Assembly (NCBI GenBank): GCA_016290335.1
Contig: JAEETM010000001.1
Span: 48,288-112,287 of the forward strand
Reading direction: 5' to 3'
Origin: Treponema sp.
GTDB lineage: Bacteria > Spirochaetota > Spirochaetia > Treponematales > Treponemataceae
Length of the DNA stretch: 64,000 nucleotides
Part shown: in pieces, positions 1 to 10,500 of the stretch
Position numbering within the stretch: position 1 is the stretch's first letter
Layout of the letters: every line of letters starts with the position of its first letter
Notes under the pieces: model-generated
What the model was told of the DNA's origin: nothing
Databases searched by the model: none
The model's input: only the letters and a program-made list of their open reading frames with translations
Translations under genes and position numbers: made by a program

Positions 1-729
1 TACCATTGGTACTGTAATCTTCCAGAGACTTTCCCATGAAGTACAACCTTCCATCTGAGCTGCTTCATACATACTTGGAGAAATGTTCTGAAGACCAGAA
101 AGGAAGATAATAATCTGAATACCGGAAGCCATTGCAACATCGTAGATTGAGTCAATAATGTCAAACAGGATATTGAATACCTTTCCACTAATTCCGTTTA
201 CACCACCAGTATTTGAAACAAGTATTTGCTCCAGAACATCGGTAATTGTATTGGAGTTTCCAGATTCCTCAATAGTTGCTTTGAGCTGTGCCATCAAGGT
301 GTTGTTATACTCAAGTCCAACAAGAACACCAGAAGAAAGAATTACAGCAAGGAAGAATATTGAACGTGCAAGAGTTCTTCCCTTGAACTTCTGATTAAGA
401 ATAAGAGCTACGAAGAAGCTGAATACAATGGTTGCCAGAGACCTGTAGAACATCTGTGCTACAGAATTAACTACCATTCGGTTAAACTCAGGGTCGATTG
501 TAAGTGCCCTTATATAGTTTGCCCAATTGTTCCAGTTCAGAACAAAGCCCTGATTGGAAATAACAACTTCACTAACGCTCATTCTAAAGGACTGATAAAG
601 CGGTTTTATCATAAAAAGAATAAAACCAAGTATAAAAGGTAAAATAAAAATATACCCATATATTGCTCTTCGCTGTGTTAGTCCTACCTTTCGCTTGATT
701 TTAATAATCAAATCATTCATCTTAGACAT
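1..729 (-). CDS. Sugar ABC transporter permease, CUT1 family (partial, runs off the window start)
   Basis: This is an inner-membrane permease subunit of a CUT1-type carbohydrate importer. The visible 243 codons begin MSKMNDLIIKIKRK and show a membrane segment at about residues 20-40, further hydrophobic helices, and the cytoplasmic EAA-loop signature (YEAAQMEGCTSWESLWKI) that docks on the ATPase. The start at 729 is set by a GGAGG six bases upstream; a second ATG at 720 is possible. Only 1 bp separates it from the stop of the DUF5696 gene, so both are co-transcribed. The C-terminus lies outside the window. It is a third permease in the locus, so it may begin a second importer whose partner permease and binding protein lie further left. 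Confidence 0.88.
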   Translation of the reverse strand, partial: MSKMNDLIIKIKRKVGLTQRRAIYGYIFILPFILGFILFMIKPLYQSFRMSVSEVVISNQGFVLNWNNWANYIRALTIDPEFNRMVVNSVAQMFYRSLATIVFSFFVALILNQKFKGRTLARSIFFLAVILSSGVLVGLEYNNTLMAQLKATIEESGNSNTITDVLEQILVSNTGGVNGISGKVFNILFDIIDSIYDVAMASGIQIIIFLSGLQNISPSMYEAAQMEGCTSWESLWKITVPMV

Positions 730-730
730 C

Positions 731-3511
731 TTAGTCCTCCACCTTCATAACTTTATACTCACGGGCAGGAATATACAGGCCTGAATCATCGGTATAATCA
801 AGATAACCAAAGTTTACATAAACCTGATAGTTATTATCGTAAGTTGTAACAGTTACATCATCATCAATAAACTCATGATTTACAATTGTACTGTTCTTTA
901 CAGGGCCCATTTCTTTGTTATATTTGTTGTAAATATCAGCAAACTTGTCTTTCCAGCTGTTAAAGCAGGCTGCATAATATTCTGTATATGAGGTTTCCTG
1001 AAGAGCTTTTTCAGATTCATACATAAAGGAGAAGTACAAGCCTGCACCACTCTCTGCTGATTCAAGAATAATCTGGTCAGCTTCGAAACCAAGATTTACA
1101 GGAATACCGGTAAAGTTTTTATAACCGTGGAGTGCAATTTCATAGAAAGGAATGTGCTTATCCAGAATTGCATAGCTGTTACCATGAAGTGTCATATTAG
1201 TAATAAGATCTGTATTCTTAAGGGCATAATCATTACCAATATTTATTGCAACAGCTAAGCCTTTTTCTTTTGCTTCCTGCATTCTTGCATCCTGCTGTTT
1301 ACGGGAAGCAGCACGGCTAAGAGCTTTATTTGGAGAATCATTATAATCTCCAGCCAATTGATAACCATTATCTCTGTAAGAAATACCATCCAAATCATAC
1401 TTCAAGGCATTTTTGATTAATACTTCGCTAGCATAATCAATATTAGATGGTTTGAGCAGATAGTATTTATCTTTCTTTTCGTCCTTACCATACCAGATTA
1501 ATGAGTATTCATTAAGTTCGCAAACTTCATCATTAGCAAAACGGGCAGGATCTCTATAGCGGAAGAAACCGTCTCTAAGCTTTGAATTATAAGCCGTCTG
1601 CACAGAGGCATCCAGATAAAGCTTAGCTGAAGTATTCTCAACAGAATCTGTCATTTTCTTAAAGCCTGATGTACCGCCCAACTTGTTTATAAACTTAAAC
1701 TTCTTGAGCATTTTCTGCTTGATACCGCCATTAATAAAGCCTGAAAGCTTGTACTGAACATCTTTTATACCAAGTTCTTCAACTTCATTAATGATTTTTC
1801 CAGCCTGAGAATAAGTAGTAAGCTTATAAGGTAATTTCTTTGGCATACCAAGAATCTGTTGAACCTTATCAATAGCACCTACAATTTCAATTGCAAGAGG
1901 AGTTTCTTTGTTAGCAAGCTTTTTCTGACCGCCGAACAAATACTTCTGATATTCTTTAGCCATATCAACATAAGAAGGAGAATTAACAAAGGCATAAACC
2001 TGAGTAATTCTTTCTCCTGCTGGAAGAGATTTTTCATAAGAATACTGAGCACTTGTGTTTCTTGCAGAAACTTCGAACTGTTCGCCGTGAACCATCTTGT
2101 AGTTAGCACGTACATAGTTGTAGCTTCCAAGCTTACCGCTAATTTCTGCAACAACAGTTCCGTATTCAGCACCGTTTTCCATAATTGAAATATAGCTTGA
2201 ATCACCAAAGGATTCACCGAATACAGGATAAGCAGTACGGGTTTCGGTAATAATAGCCTTTCTGTCAGAAGCAGTATCCCAACCGTAAACATCAGCATAA
2301 TAACCGTTCTGCTTTGTTTTTCCGTTGTTAAAGTAGATTATGCTTCCGCCACCTTCCGGTACAAACATATAACCTTCATCCTGTGTGCCTGCTGCACCAA
2401 AATATGGAAGAACAGAAAGCTGAACTATAGGATAAGCCTGTTTGTAAAGAATCTCATCATAAGGAATATCTACAACGAGTTTGTTTCCGTCAAGCTTGTA
2501 ATAAACAGTGAAATTGAATGCAGGGTCAACCTTTGAAGATGTTTCCTTGTACATTTCACTATGACGCATATAATCTTCGTCTGTGTAACCGATTTTTGTA
2601 AAAATCTCTTCACACTGAACTTTAAGGTATTTATTAAGCTTATCAGGGTCAAAAATAAGGAAAAGTGTATCTTCTTCAAGACCTGGATATTTTCTAAGCA
2701 AATCTTCCTTATTGTCGGAAGGTCTGAGTCGGTCAATATCTACCTCGCGGTAACAGCGTTTTGTAATTACATTCTGGTCTGACGGATTCATTTTTTCCAG
2801 ATATTCGTCCATTTCCTCGGCATAAATAGCTTTTGGATAGCGGTATTCACGCTGCATTGTACTTGCAGTGTATTTTACCTGAACAGCATCACCCTTCTTT
2901 GATACTTCAAAGAAGTTACGGTCAATACTGTAAACCTGTGTATCGTAAGTATTTTCAACACCATTTTCTGTTGAATACTTTACAAGGAATGTAGACTTCA
3001 TATTGTTCTTTTCTTTTGTAAGAGCAATAGGGTCTTTTTCAAGCTCTGGTGGATTTGAATACCACATGTGGTTTGTATCTTTCTGGAGGACTGTAAACTG
3101 AGTTGTTCTTCCATCCAGAACAAACTTGAGCTTGTCGTTTTCAAGAGTAAAGCTTTCCGGTGTATTTTCTGCATCGTATTCATAGGCTTTAATAAAGGCA
3201 TCTGTTACTTTAGATACATTTACAAGCGCAAGAATCAACCAGGTAAGTAATCCAAGAAGAATAAGGATAAAGCCAAGACCAATGTAAAACTTCTTTGTTG
3301 GTTTATGGAACTCGAACTTCTTTGTCTTCATTGGCTTTGGTCGACCAATATAACCTTCCGGCATTTTAGATTTCTTAGACTTCTTTTCTTTTTTAACCTT
3401 AGGCTCTTTTGTTTTCTTAACCTTTGGTTCTTTATCTGTAGCAGCTTCTACAGGTATTGATTCCTTTGTCTTCAAATCTTCTTTCTTCATATTTTCTTTC
3501 TCTTTCTTCAT
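731..3511 (-). CDS. DUF5696 domain-containing membrane-anchored protein
   Basis: This 926-aa protein has a very Lys-rich cytoplasmic tail (residues 1-72), one transmembrane helix (about 76-98) and a long extracytoplasmic part. The C-terminal half has a glycosidase-like TIM-barrel flavour, with strand-plus-acid segments such as DLDGISYRDNG and a run of Asp/Glu/Tyr-rich motifs. I assign it to the DUF5696 family from memory of that family's size and of its usual neighbourhood beside CUT1 importers and YIP1 proteins. Its biochemical role is unknown; extracytoplasmic glycan binding or cleavage is an inference. A GGGAGGA Shine-Dalgarno supports the start at 3511. It follows the YIP1 gene by 16 bp and precedes a permease by 1 bp, so it belongs to the transporter operon. 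Confidence 0.72.
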   Translation of the reverse strand: MKKEKENMKKEDLKTKESIPVEAATDKEPKVKKTKEPKVKKEKKSKKSKMPEGYIGRPKPMKTKKFEFHKPTKKFYIGLGFILILLGLLTWLILALVNVSKVTDAFIKAYEYDAENTPESFTLENDKLKFVLDGRTTQFTVLQKDTNHMWYSNPPELEKDPIALTKEKNNMKSTFLVKYSTENGVENTYDTQVYSIDRNFFEVSKKGDAVQVKYTASTMQREYRYPKAIYAEEMDEYLEKMNPSDQNVITKRCYREVDIDRLRPSDNKEDLLRKYPGLEEDTLFLIFDPDKLNKYLKVQCEEIFTKIGYTDEDYMRHSEMYKETSSKVDPAFNFTVYYKLDGNKLVVDIPYDEILYKQAYPIVQLSVLPYFGAAGTQDEGYMFVPEGGGSIIYFNNGKTKQNGYYADVYGWDTASDRKAIITETRTAYPVFGESFGDSSYISIMENGAEYGTVVAEISGKLGSYNYVRANYKMVHGEQFEVSARNTSAQYSYEKSLPAGERITQVYAFVNSPSYVDMAKEYQKYLFGGQKKLANKETPLAIEIVGAIDKVQQILGMPKKLPYKLTTYSQAGKIINEVEELGIKDVQYKLSGFINGGIKQKMLKKFKFINKLGGTSGFKKMTDSVENTSAKLYLDASVQTAYNSKLRDGFFRYRDPARFANDEVCELNEYSLIWYGKDEKKDKYYLLKPSNIDYASEVLIKNALKYDLDGISYRDNGYQLAGDYNDSPNKALSRAASRKQQDARMQEAKEKGLAVAINIGNDYALKNTDLITNMTLHGNSYAILDKHIPFYEIALHGYKNFTGIPVNLGFEADQIILESAESGAGLYFSFMYESEKALQETSYTEYYAACFNSWKDKFADIYNKYNKEMGPVKNSTIVNHEFIDDDVTVTTYDNNYQVYVNFGYLDYTDDSGLYIPAREYKVMKVED

Positions 3512-3527
3512 TATAGCCGTCCTCCCA

Positions 3528-4205
3528 TCAGTTCAACCTGAACATCAATTCTCGTGCGAGAGATACGAAATATGCAACACCCTGCGAAATCATACTGAAG
3601 AACAGAAGCATGATAAATATAAATACAAGCATTCCGAACAAAGTAAAGACCGTAAAGACAAGTGTTTTACCAAAACCATATTGATGAATCATCATCATCG
3701 CCATAAATATTAGAGCAGCACACCAAATAAGTGATATATTGCTGAATACTGTATAGAAGGTACCCTCTTCTATTGTAACAAAATTACTCAAGAAGATGAT
3801 TGGAATCTGAATCAGCGGATAAGGAGTAAGCGCATAAGCCGTTCCCATATAAATCTGCCCCAGCTTACCTTTACCGTCAAACAGAGTTGTTACACCCCAG
3901 TTACAGATACAGAAAATTGCAAGAGGAAGAAGGATTGTAGCCATCTCCATAAAGATATTTACCTTTTCCCAGTTTCTGTTGTTGAAAAGGAAGCTGGTGT
4001 ATCGCAATTTCCAGATGTGTGTGAGCAGCGTAAGTATAATCATAAAGTTAGCTGCAGAATAAGAGCCGCGCTTTGCGTGTATTAAATCCCAGAAACCGTC
4101 TGCCGGATGGGTTATTACATACAAGCTGTAGCGAAGCGTTTCAAAAAAGTGTCTGTATGTTTCTTTTTTGGTTAATTTCTTTAATCTTCGTGATATATAA
4201 CTCAT
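3528..4205 (-). CDS. YIP1-family integral membrane protein
   Basis: This 225-aa polytopic protein has about five hydrophobic helices (near residues 50-68, 88-106, 118-142, 148-172, 183-208) and a basic N-terminus. Its layout and sequence style match bacterial Yip1-domain proteins. Its start overlaps the stop of the upstream NHL/TPR gene by 4 bp (ATGA), so the two are translationally coupled. It stands between an extracytoplasmic propeller protein and the DUF5696 protein, an arrangement I associate with CUT1 importer loci in Paenibacillus-type Firmicutes as well. No catalytic residues are apparent. A structural or assembly role for the locus is an inference. Confidence 0.65.
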   Translation of the reverse strand: MSYISRRLKKLTKKETYRHFFETLRYSLYVITHPADGFWDLIHAKRGSYSAANFMIILTLLTHIWKLRYTSFLFNNRNWEKVNIFMEMATILLPLAIFCICNWGVTTLFDGKGKLGQIYMGTAYALTPYPLIQIPIIFLSNFVTIEEGTFYTVFSNISLIWCAALIFMAMMMIHQYGFGKTLVFTVFTLFGMLVFIFIMLLFFSMISQGVAYFVSLARELMFRLN

Positions 4206-5671
4206 AACGTTTTCATCTCCCAGGCAATTTTCCTACAAATCTTAACAATGATAGGTATGAAAATAATTGCCAAAATCAATGCAAAAACCCAGCCGATATT
4301 GTCTTCTACCCATTCTTTGCGGTAATACTGATATGCCTTTGAATAATTCTTTTTGTCTCTCTTAAGACGGAAGTAATCCATTGCATCCTTGAACTTATTC
4401 TGTCTGAAGCAGGATTTACCAAGACCAATGTAAGCAAGGTCGTAGTTACCGTTTTTCTCAAGAACCTTATTCCATTTTTCTGCTGAACCGTCATAATCAC
4501 CTACAGAATAAAGCTCAAGAGCTTCGTAGATAAGGTTGCCGTATTCAGTTGGAGTAAAGATTGTGAGAGAAGCATTCATAAGATCTAGAACAATTAAATC
4601 TTTACCGATGTGCTCAATTGCAGATGGTGAACGGAAATAACCGTCAATGTTACCTCTGTTACCAAAAGCAAAAAGCAGGTAGCCCTGGTTATTATAAGCA
4701 AAGAGACGACCACGTGATTCATCACAAACTACATAAACTTCGTTATCAAGAACAGTAATATCTGTAAAATGTGAAGGATCAGAAATACCGGCGGCATTAC
4801 TCCACTCAAGGTCTCCAATTGGAGGATATTCTGCATTTTTAATGAGGATATCGTTTCCAAGTGCATTAAGTCGGCGGATTGGTTTAGCTTTATCTGAACG
4901 CAAATCCCACTGACTGAAGGTTTTTAATACACTGTAGATAAAGCCTTCGTTATCAATATAAGCATTTGAATATTCAGTAGGAACAAAGGATTCCATTTGA
5001 GCTCTCTGTGCCCTTGTAGAAAAATATTTTTTCCATACATAAGTTGAAAAGTCATAATTTACTTCGCTGGCACCATAGAAGCCTGTAAAGGAACCATCAT
5101 ACTCATATTTCAAGAAACCTTTATTAACGTTCTTTGCAATTACATAAGCTCGTCCCTTTGAATCTGCAACAACTTTCTGAGGGAAGAAGGTCTTTCCTTT
5201 CTCATAAGTTGGATCATCAGGTTCTGTAAGACTGAGAACGTAATTCAAATCTGAATCAAGCTTAACAACTCGTCCGTTGCCTGTATCTGCAATAAAGAAG
5301 GAACCGTCTTCCTGGTTTACAAAGATATCCATTGGACCATTAAAGGTTTCTGTAACCTGACCGCCAGAATAAAATCTGTCTATTACACGGTTAAGGGAAA
5401 CAGTTTTGTTATCTCCGTAAACTAATTCAATAATTCGGTTGTTATCTGTATCGACAATGTAAATTAAATTATCGATTGCAAACATTCCGGCAGGACTTTT
5501 TAATCCTACATCGAGGTCAAGATCATCTGCATACAAAACAGATGAAACTCTGTAAACATCCGGGGATTTTTCAATTTCGCCCCAGTAATCATAAATGTAT
5601 GTATCTCCTTTGGCAAAAAGACCGGCACAAAGTGAGATAAAACATACTGCTGTTAATAATATTTTTTTCAT
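4202..5671 (-). CDS. Secreted NHL-type beta-propeller / TPR protein with C-terminal membrane anchor
   Basis: The start is taken at ATG 5671, preceded by GGTGG, giving a typical signal peptide (MKKILLTAVCFISLCAGLFA). Two GTG codons just upstream are alternatives. Residues about 40-370 contain repeated D-x-x-N-N-R / DTGNGRVVKLD-type units of NHL propeller blades. Residues about 390-450 form a TPR-like helical pair (YSVGDYDGSAEKW, AYIGLGKSCFRQNKFKDA). A hydrophobic helix near residues 456-478 anchors the C-terminus. The protein is therefore probably tethered to the inner membrane with its propeller in the periplasm. It lies downstream of the two permeases and overlaps the YIP1 gene, so it is part of the uptake operon; its ligand is unknown. 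Confidence 0.75.
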   Translation of the reverse strand: MKKILLTAVCFISLCAGLFAKGDTYIYDYWGEIEKSPDVYRVSSVLYADDLDLDVGLKSPAGMFAIDNLIYIVDTDNNRIIELVYGDNKTVSLNRVIDRFYSGGQVTETFNGPMDIFVNQEDGSFFIADTGNGRVVKLDSDLNYVLSLTEPDDPTYEKGKTFFPQKVVADSKGRAYVIAKNVNKGFLKYEYDGSFTGFYGASEVNYDFSTYVWKKYFSTRAQRAQMESFVPTEYSNAYIDNEGFIYSVLKTFSQWDLRSDKAKPIRRLNALGNDILIKNAEYPPIGDLEWSNAAGISDPSHFTDITVLDNEVYVVCDESRGRLFAYNNQGYLLFAFGNRGNIDGYFRSPSAIEHIGKDLIVLDLMNASLTIFTPTEYGNLIYEALELYSVGDYDGSAEKWNKVLEKNGNYDLAYIGLGKSCFRQNKFKDAMDYFRLKRDKKNYSKAYQYYRKEWVEDNIGWVFALILAIIFIPIIVKICRKIAWEMKTL

Positions 5672-5682
5672 ACTCACCACCG

Positions 5683-6585
5683 TTAATCCTTCAAACCAGA
5701 AGAAGCCATAGTTTCCATAATCTGGCTCTGAGAGAAGATAAAGAAAATGATTGGTACAGACATTGTAAATACGATTACGGCTTGAGATTGTCCCATTCGG
5801 GCAATACCACCAAGCTGAATCTGATCCAATGCATAACGGAGCATCTTTTTAGCTTCTGTATAGATGTAAGTTGTCTGAGGGTTATTCCACAAACCATTTA
5901 TTGAGAAGATTGAAATTGTAAGCCAGGCTGGTCTTACGTTAGGCATTACGAGCTTCCAGAAAATTGTAAACTCACGTGCACCGTCAATCTTTGCAGCTTC
6001 AATCAGCGACATTGGGAAGCCTTCCATAAACTGCTTCATAAGGAAGAGTCCTAATGAACCACCTATGGCCGGCAGTATTAAAGCCCAGTATGTGTCTACA
6101 ATGTGAAGCTTACACATAATCAAATAGTTAGGAATACCAGTTACGTAACCACTGAACATCAAGGCAACAACTGCAATTCTAAAGAAGAGGTTTCCACCAG
6201 GGAAATTGTATTTTGCAAGAACGTAAGCTGCCATAGAAGCTATGATTACGTGGCCTAAGGTACCGGCAAGTGTTACGAAAATTGTGTTGAATACATAGCG
6301 TGTAAATGGTACCCACTGTGACTGGCTTAAGGTTACGAACAAGTCTGTATAGTTACGGAAGGTAGGATTCCGTGGGAATACAGTTGGCGGCCTTTTTAAA
6401 AGTTCATCGAGAGGTTTGAGAGAGCTTGCAATTGAGAATACAAGCGGGAAAACCATCATCATTGAACATAATGCCAGGAAAATATAGATTCCAACGTCAC
6501 CACCAAGAGAGCGGTTCGGTTTTCTTCTGTGTTTATAGTGATGAATTACAGGACCTTCCTGAAGATATTTATTTTTTCTGCTCAT
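5683..6585 (-). CDS. Carbohydrate ABC transporter permease, MalG/CUT1 type
   Basis: This 300-aa inner-membrane permease has six hydrophobic helices and the EAA loop SLIEAAKIDGAREFTIFWKL near residues 195-215. It follows the MalF-type permease directly. I place the start at ATG 6585 (MSRKNKYLQEG), because a GGAGG lies eight bases upstream; a TTG at 6600 would put that Shine-Dalgarno inside the coding region. The residues after the start are basic, as usual for MalG-type cytoplasmic N-termini. It should pair with the 6601-7539 product and with the solute-binding protein at 7550-10588. No ATPase gene lies in this operon; the UgpC/MsmK-like ATPase at 17723-18853 is the likely motor (inference). 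Confidence 0.92.
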   Translation of the reverse strand: MSRKNKYLQEGPVIHHYKHRRKPNRSLGGDVGIYIFLALCSMMMVFPLVFSIASSLKPLDELLKRPPTVFPRNPTFRNYTDLFVTLSQSQWVPFTRYVFNTIFVTLAGTLGHVIIASMAAYVLAKYNFPGGNLFFRIAVVALMFSGYVTGIPNYLIMCKLHIVDTYWALILPAIGGSLGLFLMKQFMEGFPMSLIEAAKIDGAREFTIFWKLVMPNVRPAWLTISIFSINGLWNNPQTTYIYTEAKKMLRYALDQIQLGGIARMGQSQAVIVFTMSVPIIFFIFSQSQIMETMASSGLKD

Positions 6586-6600
6586 TTTCAATACCTCCAA

Positions 6601-7539
6601 TTAGTGTCCAACTCTGCTCAAGAGAGCCTGAATTACTTTGTTACAAAGAATCATAGTAATAAACAATATGGTTGCAATTGCAGAAGCATAACCCATTTCA
6701 AATCGGGTGAAACCATAGTCGAACAAGTGTGTAACAACGGTTCGTACACAATAGTCTGTAGAAGGATAACCTGCCAGAGCCATTGGAACATCACAAACGT
6801 TGAAGGCACTTGTAATTGACATAACTGCTCCGAACAGCAGCATTGGCTTCATATTAGGAAGAGTAATGTACCACAATTCCTGCCAGCGGTTCTGAATACC
6901 GTCGATATAGCCTGCTTCGTACTGTGCCTGATCAATACCTTTAAGACCTGCAACAAAAGAAAGGAAGCCTGCACCAAGAGACATCCAGAGAATTACAGGA
7001 ATAATTACTTTCATTACATTACGAGGATCTGTAAGGAACATTACAGGCTGATTAACTAAACCTGTTTTAATGAGCCACTGGTTAATCCATCCGTACTGGT
7101 CATCATTGAAAAGCTCTTTGAAAATGAGGTATGCAGAACCTGCAATTGATGGAGCATAGAAGAAGAATACTACGAGTGTTCTTACCCATTTTGGAAGCTC
7201 GTTGATGAGCCAGGCAAAAATGAAAGCCATAATGTATCCTACAGGACCGGTAATAATAGCGATAAAGAATGTGTTCTTTACAGCTATGGCAAATACTTCA
7301 TCCTGCAGAAAAAGATTTATATAGTTTCTTACGCCGATAAACTCTGGCTTTTCCAAAATATTAAAGTTTGTAAAACCATAGTAAATTGAGTTTATCATTG
7401 GAAGAACATTAAAGGTCAGAAACAAAACGGCATACGGCAAAAGGAAAGCATAGCAAACCTTCATCACCTTAGCTCTGTGTATTGTTTCTGAAAGCTGAGT
7501 CTGTTTTTTATTAAAATATTTTGACCATTTTCCGCTCAT
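6601..7539 (-). CDS. Sugar ABC transporter permease, MalF/CUT1 type
   Basis: This is the MalF-like partner permease of a CUT1 importer, about 312 aa, with hydrophobic helices throughout and the EAA loop QYEAGYIDGIQNRWQELWYI near residues 205-225. The start is chosen at ATG 7539 (MSGKWSKYF), because AAGGAGA lies just upstream; a longer form from 7560 would overlap the preceding gene by 11 bp and would include that ribosome-binding site. It is transcribed after the solute-binding protein gene (stop at 7550) and is followed at 15 bp by the MalG-type gene. Substrate cannot be read from the sequence; an oligosaccharide is expected for the family. Confidence 0.92.
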   Translation of the reverse strand: MSGKWSKYFNKKQTQLSETIHRAKVMKVCYAFLLPYAVLFLTFNVLPMINSIYYGFTNFNILEKPEFIGVRNYINLFLQDEVFAIAVKNTFFIAIITGPVGYIMAFIFAWLINELPKWVRTLVVFFFYAPSIAGSAYLIFKELFNDDQYGWINQWLIKTGLVNQPVMFLTDPRNVMKVIIPVILWMSLGAGFLSFVAGLKGIDQAQYEAGYIDGIQNRWQELWYITLPNMKPMLLFGAVMSITSAFNVCDVPMALAGYPSTDYCVRTVVTHLFDYGFTRFEMGYASAIATILFITMILCNKVIQALLSRVGH

Positions 7540-7549
7540 AATATTCTCC

Positions 7550-10500
7550 TTAATCTTCAACAGGTAAGTTGAATTCCTGACGCTTACGCTTTAACTCTTC
7601 GTTAATCTTACGTGCATAGTCAATAAGCGTTTCTCGTGCATCATCTTTCTCGTTGATAACTTTTCGTGTACCGTTAACTACATGGCGTGGTGTATAGTAA
7701 CTTCCAGGTACTTCAGGAACACCGATTGTTTCATCAAGAGATTTTTCAAGAACTTCAATCTGTGCTGTTTTCCATGAAAGCTGTTTAAGAGCTTCTACGT
7801 TAGCAGTTGCGTATCGTGCAGAAGAACCAAGTACAGCTTCCATTTCGCGACCAAAGCGAACCTGTGTTTCTGTTGAAGCCCACCATTTCATGAACTTCCA
7901 GGCATCCTGAATGCGGTTTTCGTTCTTCATTACAGTAGCCCATGTTTTTTCGTCTACACCAGGAACAGCACCCTTTTCAAAGGTTCTTCCGTTGTAAGCG
8001 CTGTAAACAAGTTCTTTTGTATTAGACAAATCAAGGTCATCAAGGTTGATACCCTTCTTAATCATCATAGTACATACGGTACCGGCAATGTTAGAGCGGT
8101 CGATACTTCCGTCTTCTTTTTCTGTACCAAGAATGTAGGTAAAGTCCCAAAGACCACGGATTTCTGGAGCACCAACAACAAGTGTGTTATAAGTAGAATA
8201 GTTAGCAACACCGAGTGGCATTTCTCCTGTACGGAAACGGCTCATAAAGTCATAAACAACCGGGAGACCATAGCTGTTGAACAAGCTTGTGTAAACCTTA
8301 AAGGCTGCAACACCTTCCTCACTGTCTATAACGGTTTTCATACCGCTTGGGTTGTAAACCTGTCCGCCGTTCTGATAAAGCATTGAATAGAACATAGACA
8401 AATCAGGAGTTACAATGTTTGGATAAGGAATACCAACTGTGAGGTTGTTACCCTGGAGTGTCGGGAGGATTTCGATTAAGTCTTCCCAAGTCTGAGGAAC
8501 CTCAAGCTCAAGCTGTTCAAGAATGTCTTTGCGGTAGAAAAGGAGGTTGAAGGATTCTGTTTCAGGAAGAGCGTAAAGGCCGCCATCATACTGATAAGGA
8601 ACATAAGCACTTGGCTTGAACCAGGTGAGAACATCTTCACAGTCTGGGAAACGCATAAGGTTTACGTCGGCATTACGCAAAGCATAGTCTACAGGAGCTG
8701 AAGAATAAATTGAAATTACAACATCAGGTCCGTTACCGGCAACTACCGCATTAAGCAGTGAGTTCTGGTTGATAAGCTTTACATTTACTTTAATGTCTGA
8801 ATTAGGTGTAAAGGAATCGTCAACCATATTCTTAAGAATCTGGCTCTGGTCACGACCGGTTACAATCCATACTTCGATAAGGTGTTCTGCGCCCTTTTCG
8901 TAAACATCACCAAGACTTGCAGAATCTACAAAGAAGGATGTAAAGAATGAAAGAACTTCGTGCTTAGCGTTTTTAATAAAGCCTGCTCTAACCGGCTTGA
9001 TTTTATCGTTAGCACCCTGAACAAGAATATAGTCTACATCAAGCTTTGATTCTGTCATTGTAAGAAGTGAAGAACCAAGTGATGTAATATTATCTTTAAA
9101 GTTGGCAAAAGCCTGTGTGATTTTATCTGGACGTTTATAGAACTGTTCAAGCTGAATGGCAAGAGTTTCTGCCGGAGCAATCTTATCTGATTTTTCACCA
9201 GTTATTGCAACAAACTGGTCGATAAGCTTGTAAAGTCGGCAGCTTTCAATGTGCATTGCTTCAACTTCGTTCGGATAAACCTTATCAATTTCATAATCAC
9301 GGAAGGCATCTGGATAAGTACCTGTAAGAACAAGAATTGTTCGGTAAACCTGATTAAGACGGAAAATACTGTCCTGAAGTTCGTTTATGATTGAACCAAC
9401 TTCGCCAAGGGTAACTTCCAGTCTGATTTTGTGGGTTCCCTTTGTAAAATAGAACTTGAATGGCTTTTTATCTGCACCGGCTAAAGTGCGAAGCTTCCAG
9501 TCTGTGCTATATTCAAAACCAACGTTCTTTAAATCTTCAATTGGGATTTCGCCATCGATGTATACTGAACGGCAGGCAAGGTAACCGCGCTGATAAAGCT
9601 GACGTGCCTTAATGGAAATTGTGTACCAGCCATTTTCAGGGATTTCCATATCCCATTCAATCCACTGTCCAGGAGCTTTCCAGGAATCGCCGCCGGTAAA
9701 GTTCAAAATTGTATTTTTAACGCTGTAAGGTTCGGTTGTAGCAGAAGATCGGTCGTATCTGGCGAACAAAGAAGGATCTGAACGGAGAACAGAGTTCTCA
9801 CCCTGAATCTTAACCACTGCCGGTTTTCCTTCATAAGAATCTGGATTAGACGGCATTTTTTTCAGATACTGCTCATAAGAATCATAAGTAACTACAGGAA
9901 CAAGAGAAAGCTTGCTTATTGCTACAGGCTCATTTGTTGCTGTAAGGGAGATTGTGTTAGGACCTGCTGTAAAATAAAAACGATAAGGCTCTACCTCATA
10001 GCCCAAATCATTCTTAAAATAAGCTGTCTGATAATCAAAGATTTCTACCTGTGACGGGCGGATATTGTTTCCGCGGTTATCAAACTTTACAGGACCTCCA
10101 TCCCTCCAGAGTCTGAAGAAGGAAAGGTTTTCTGCTCCAGAGAAAGGATTTTCTCCATTGATTTTAAGAGAGCGTTCGATAGTGACGTTTCTTGAAGGAG
10201 TACCAATATATTCCATACGAATGTTATAGTACCCGGTTTCAGGAACATCAAAATTCCAAGTTACCGTTGAATCTTCATCGGTAATCACTACATCTTTACC
10301 CTTATAGTTGTTTTCAACATGTACGCCAGTTGACGCTTCTTCATCATAAGCAAAAACGTCCAAGTTAACAGTTGACTTAGCACTTTTTGCATTAGGATGC
10401 TCAGCCAAGTACTCACTGTAGCTCTTGGTTGCGCTTACGGATCCTTTCAGTGAAGAAAAATCAACGTTCTCATACTTTTCATGAAAATCTTTTTCAGGTA

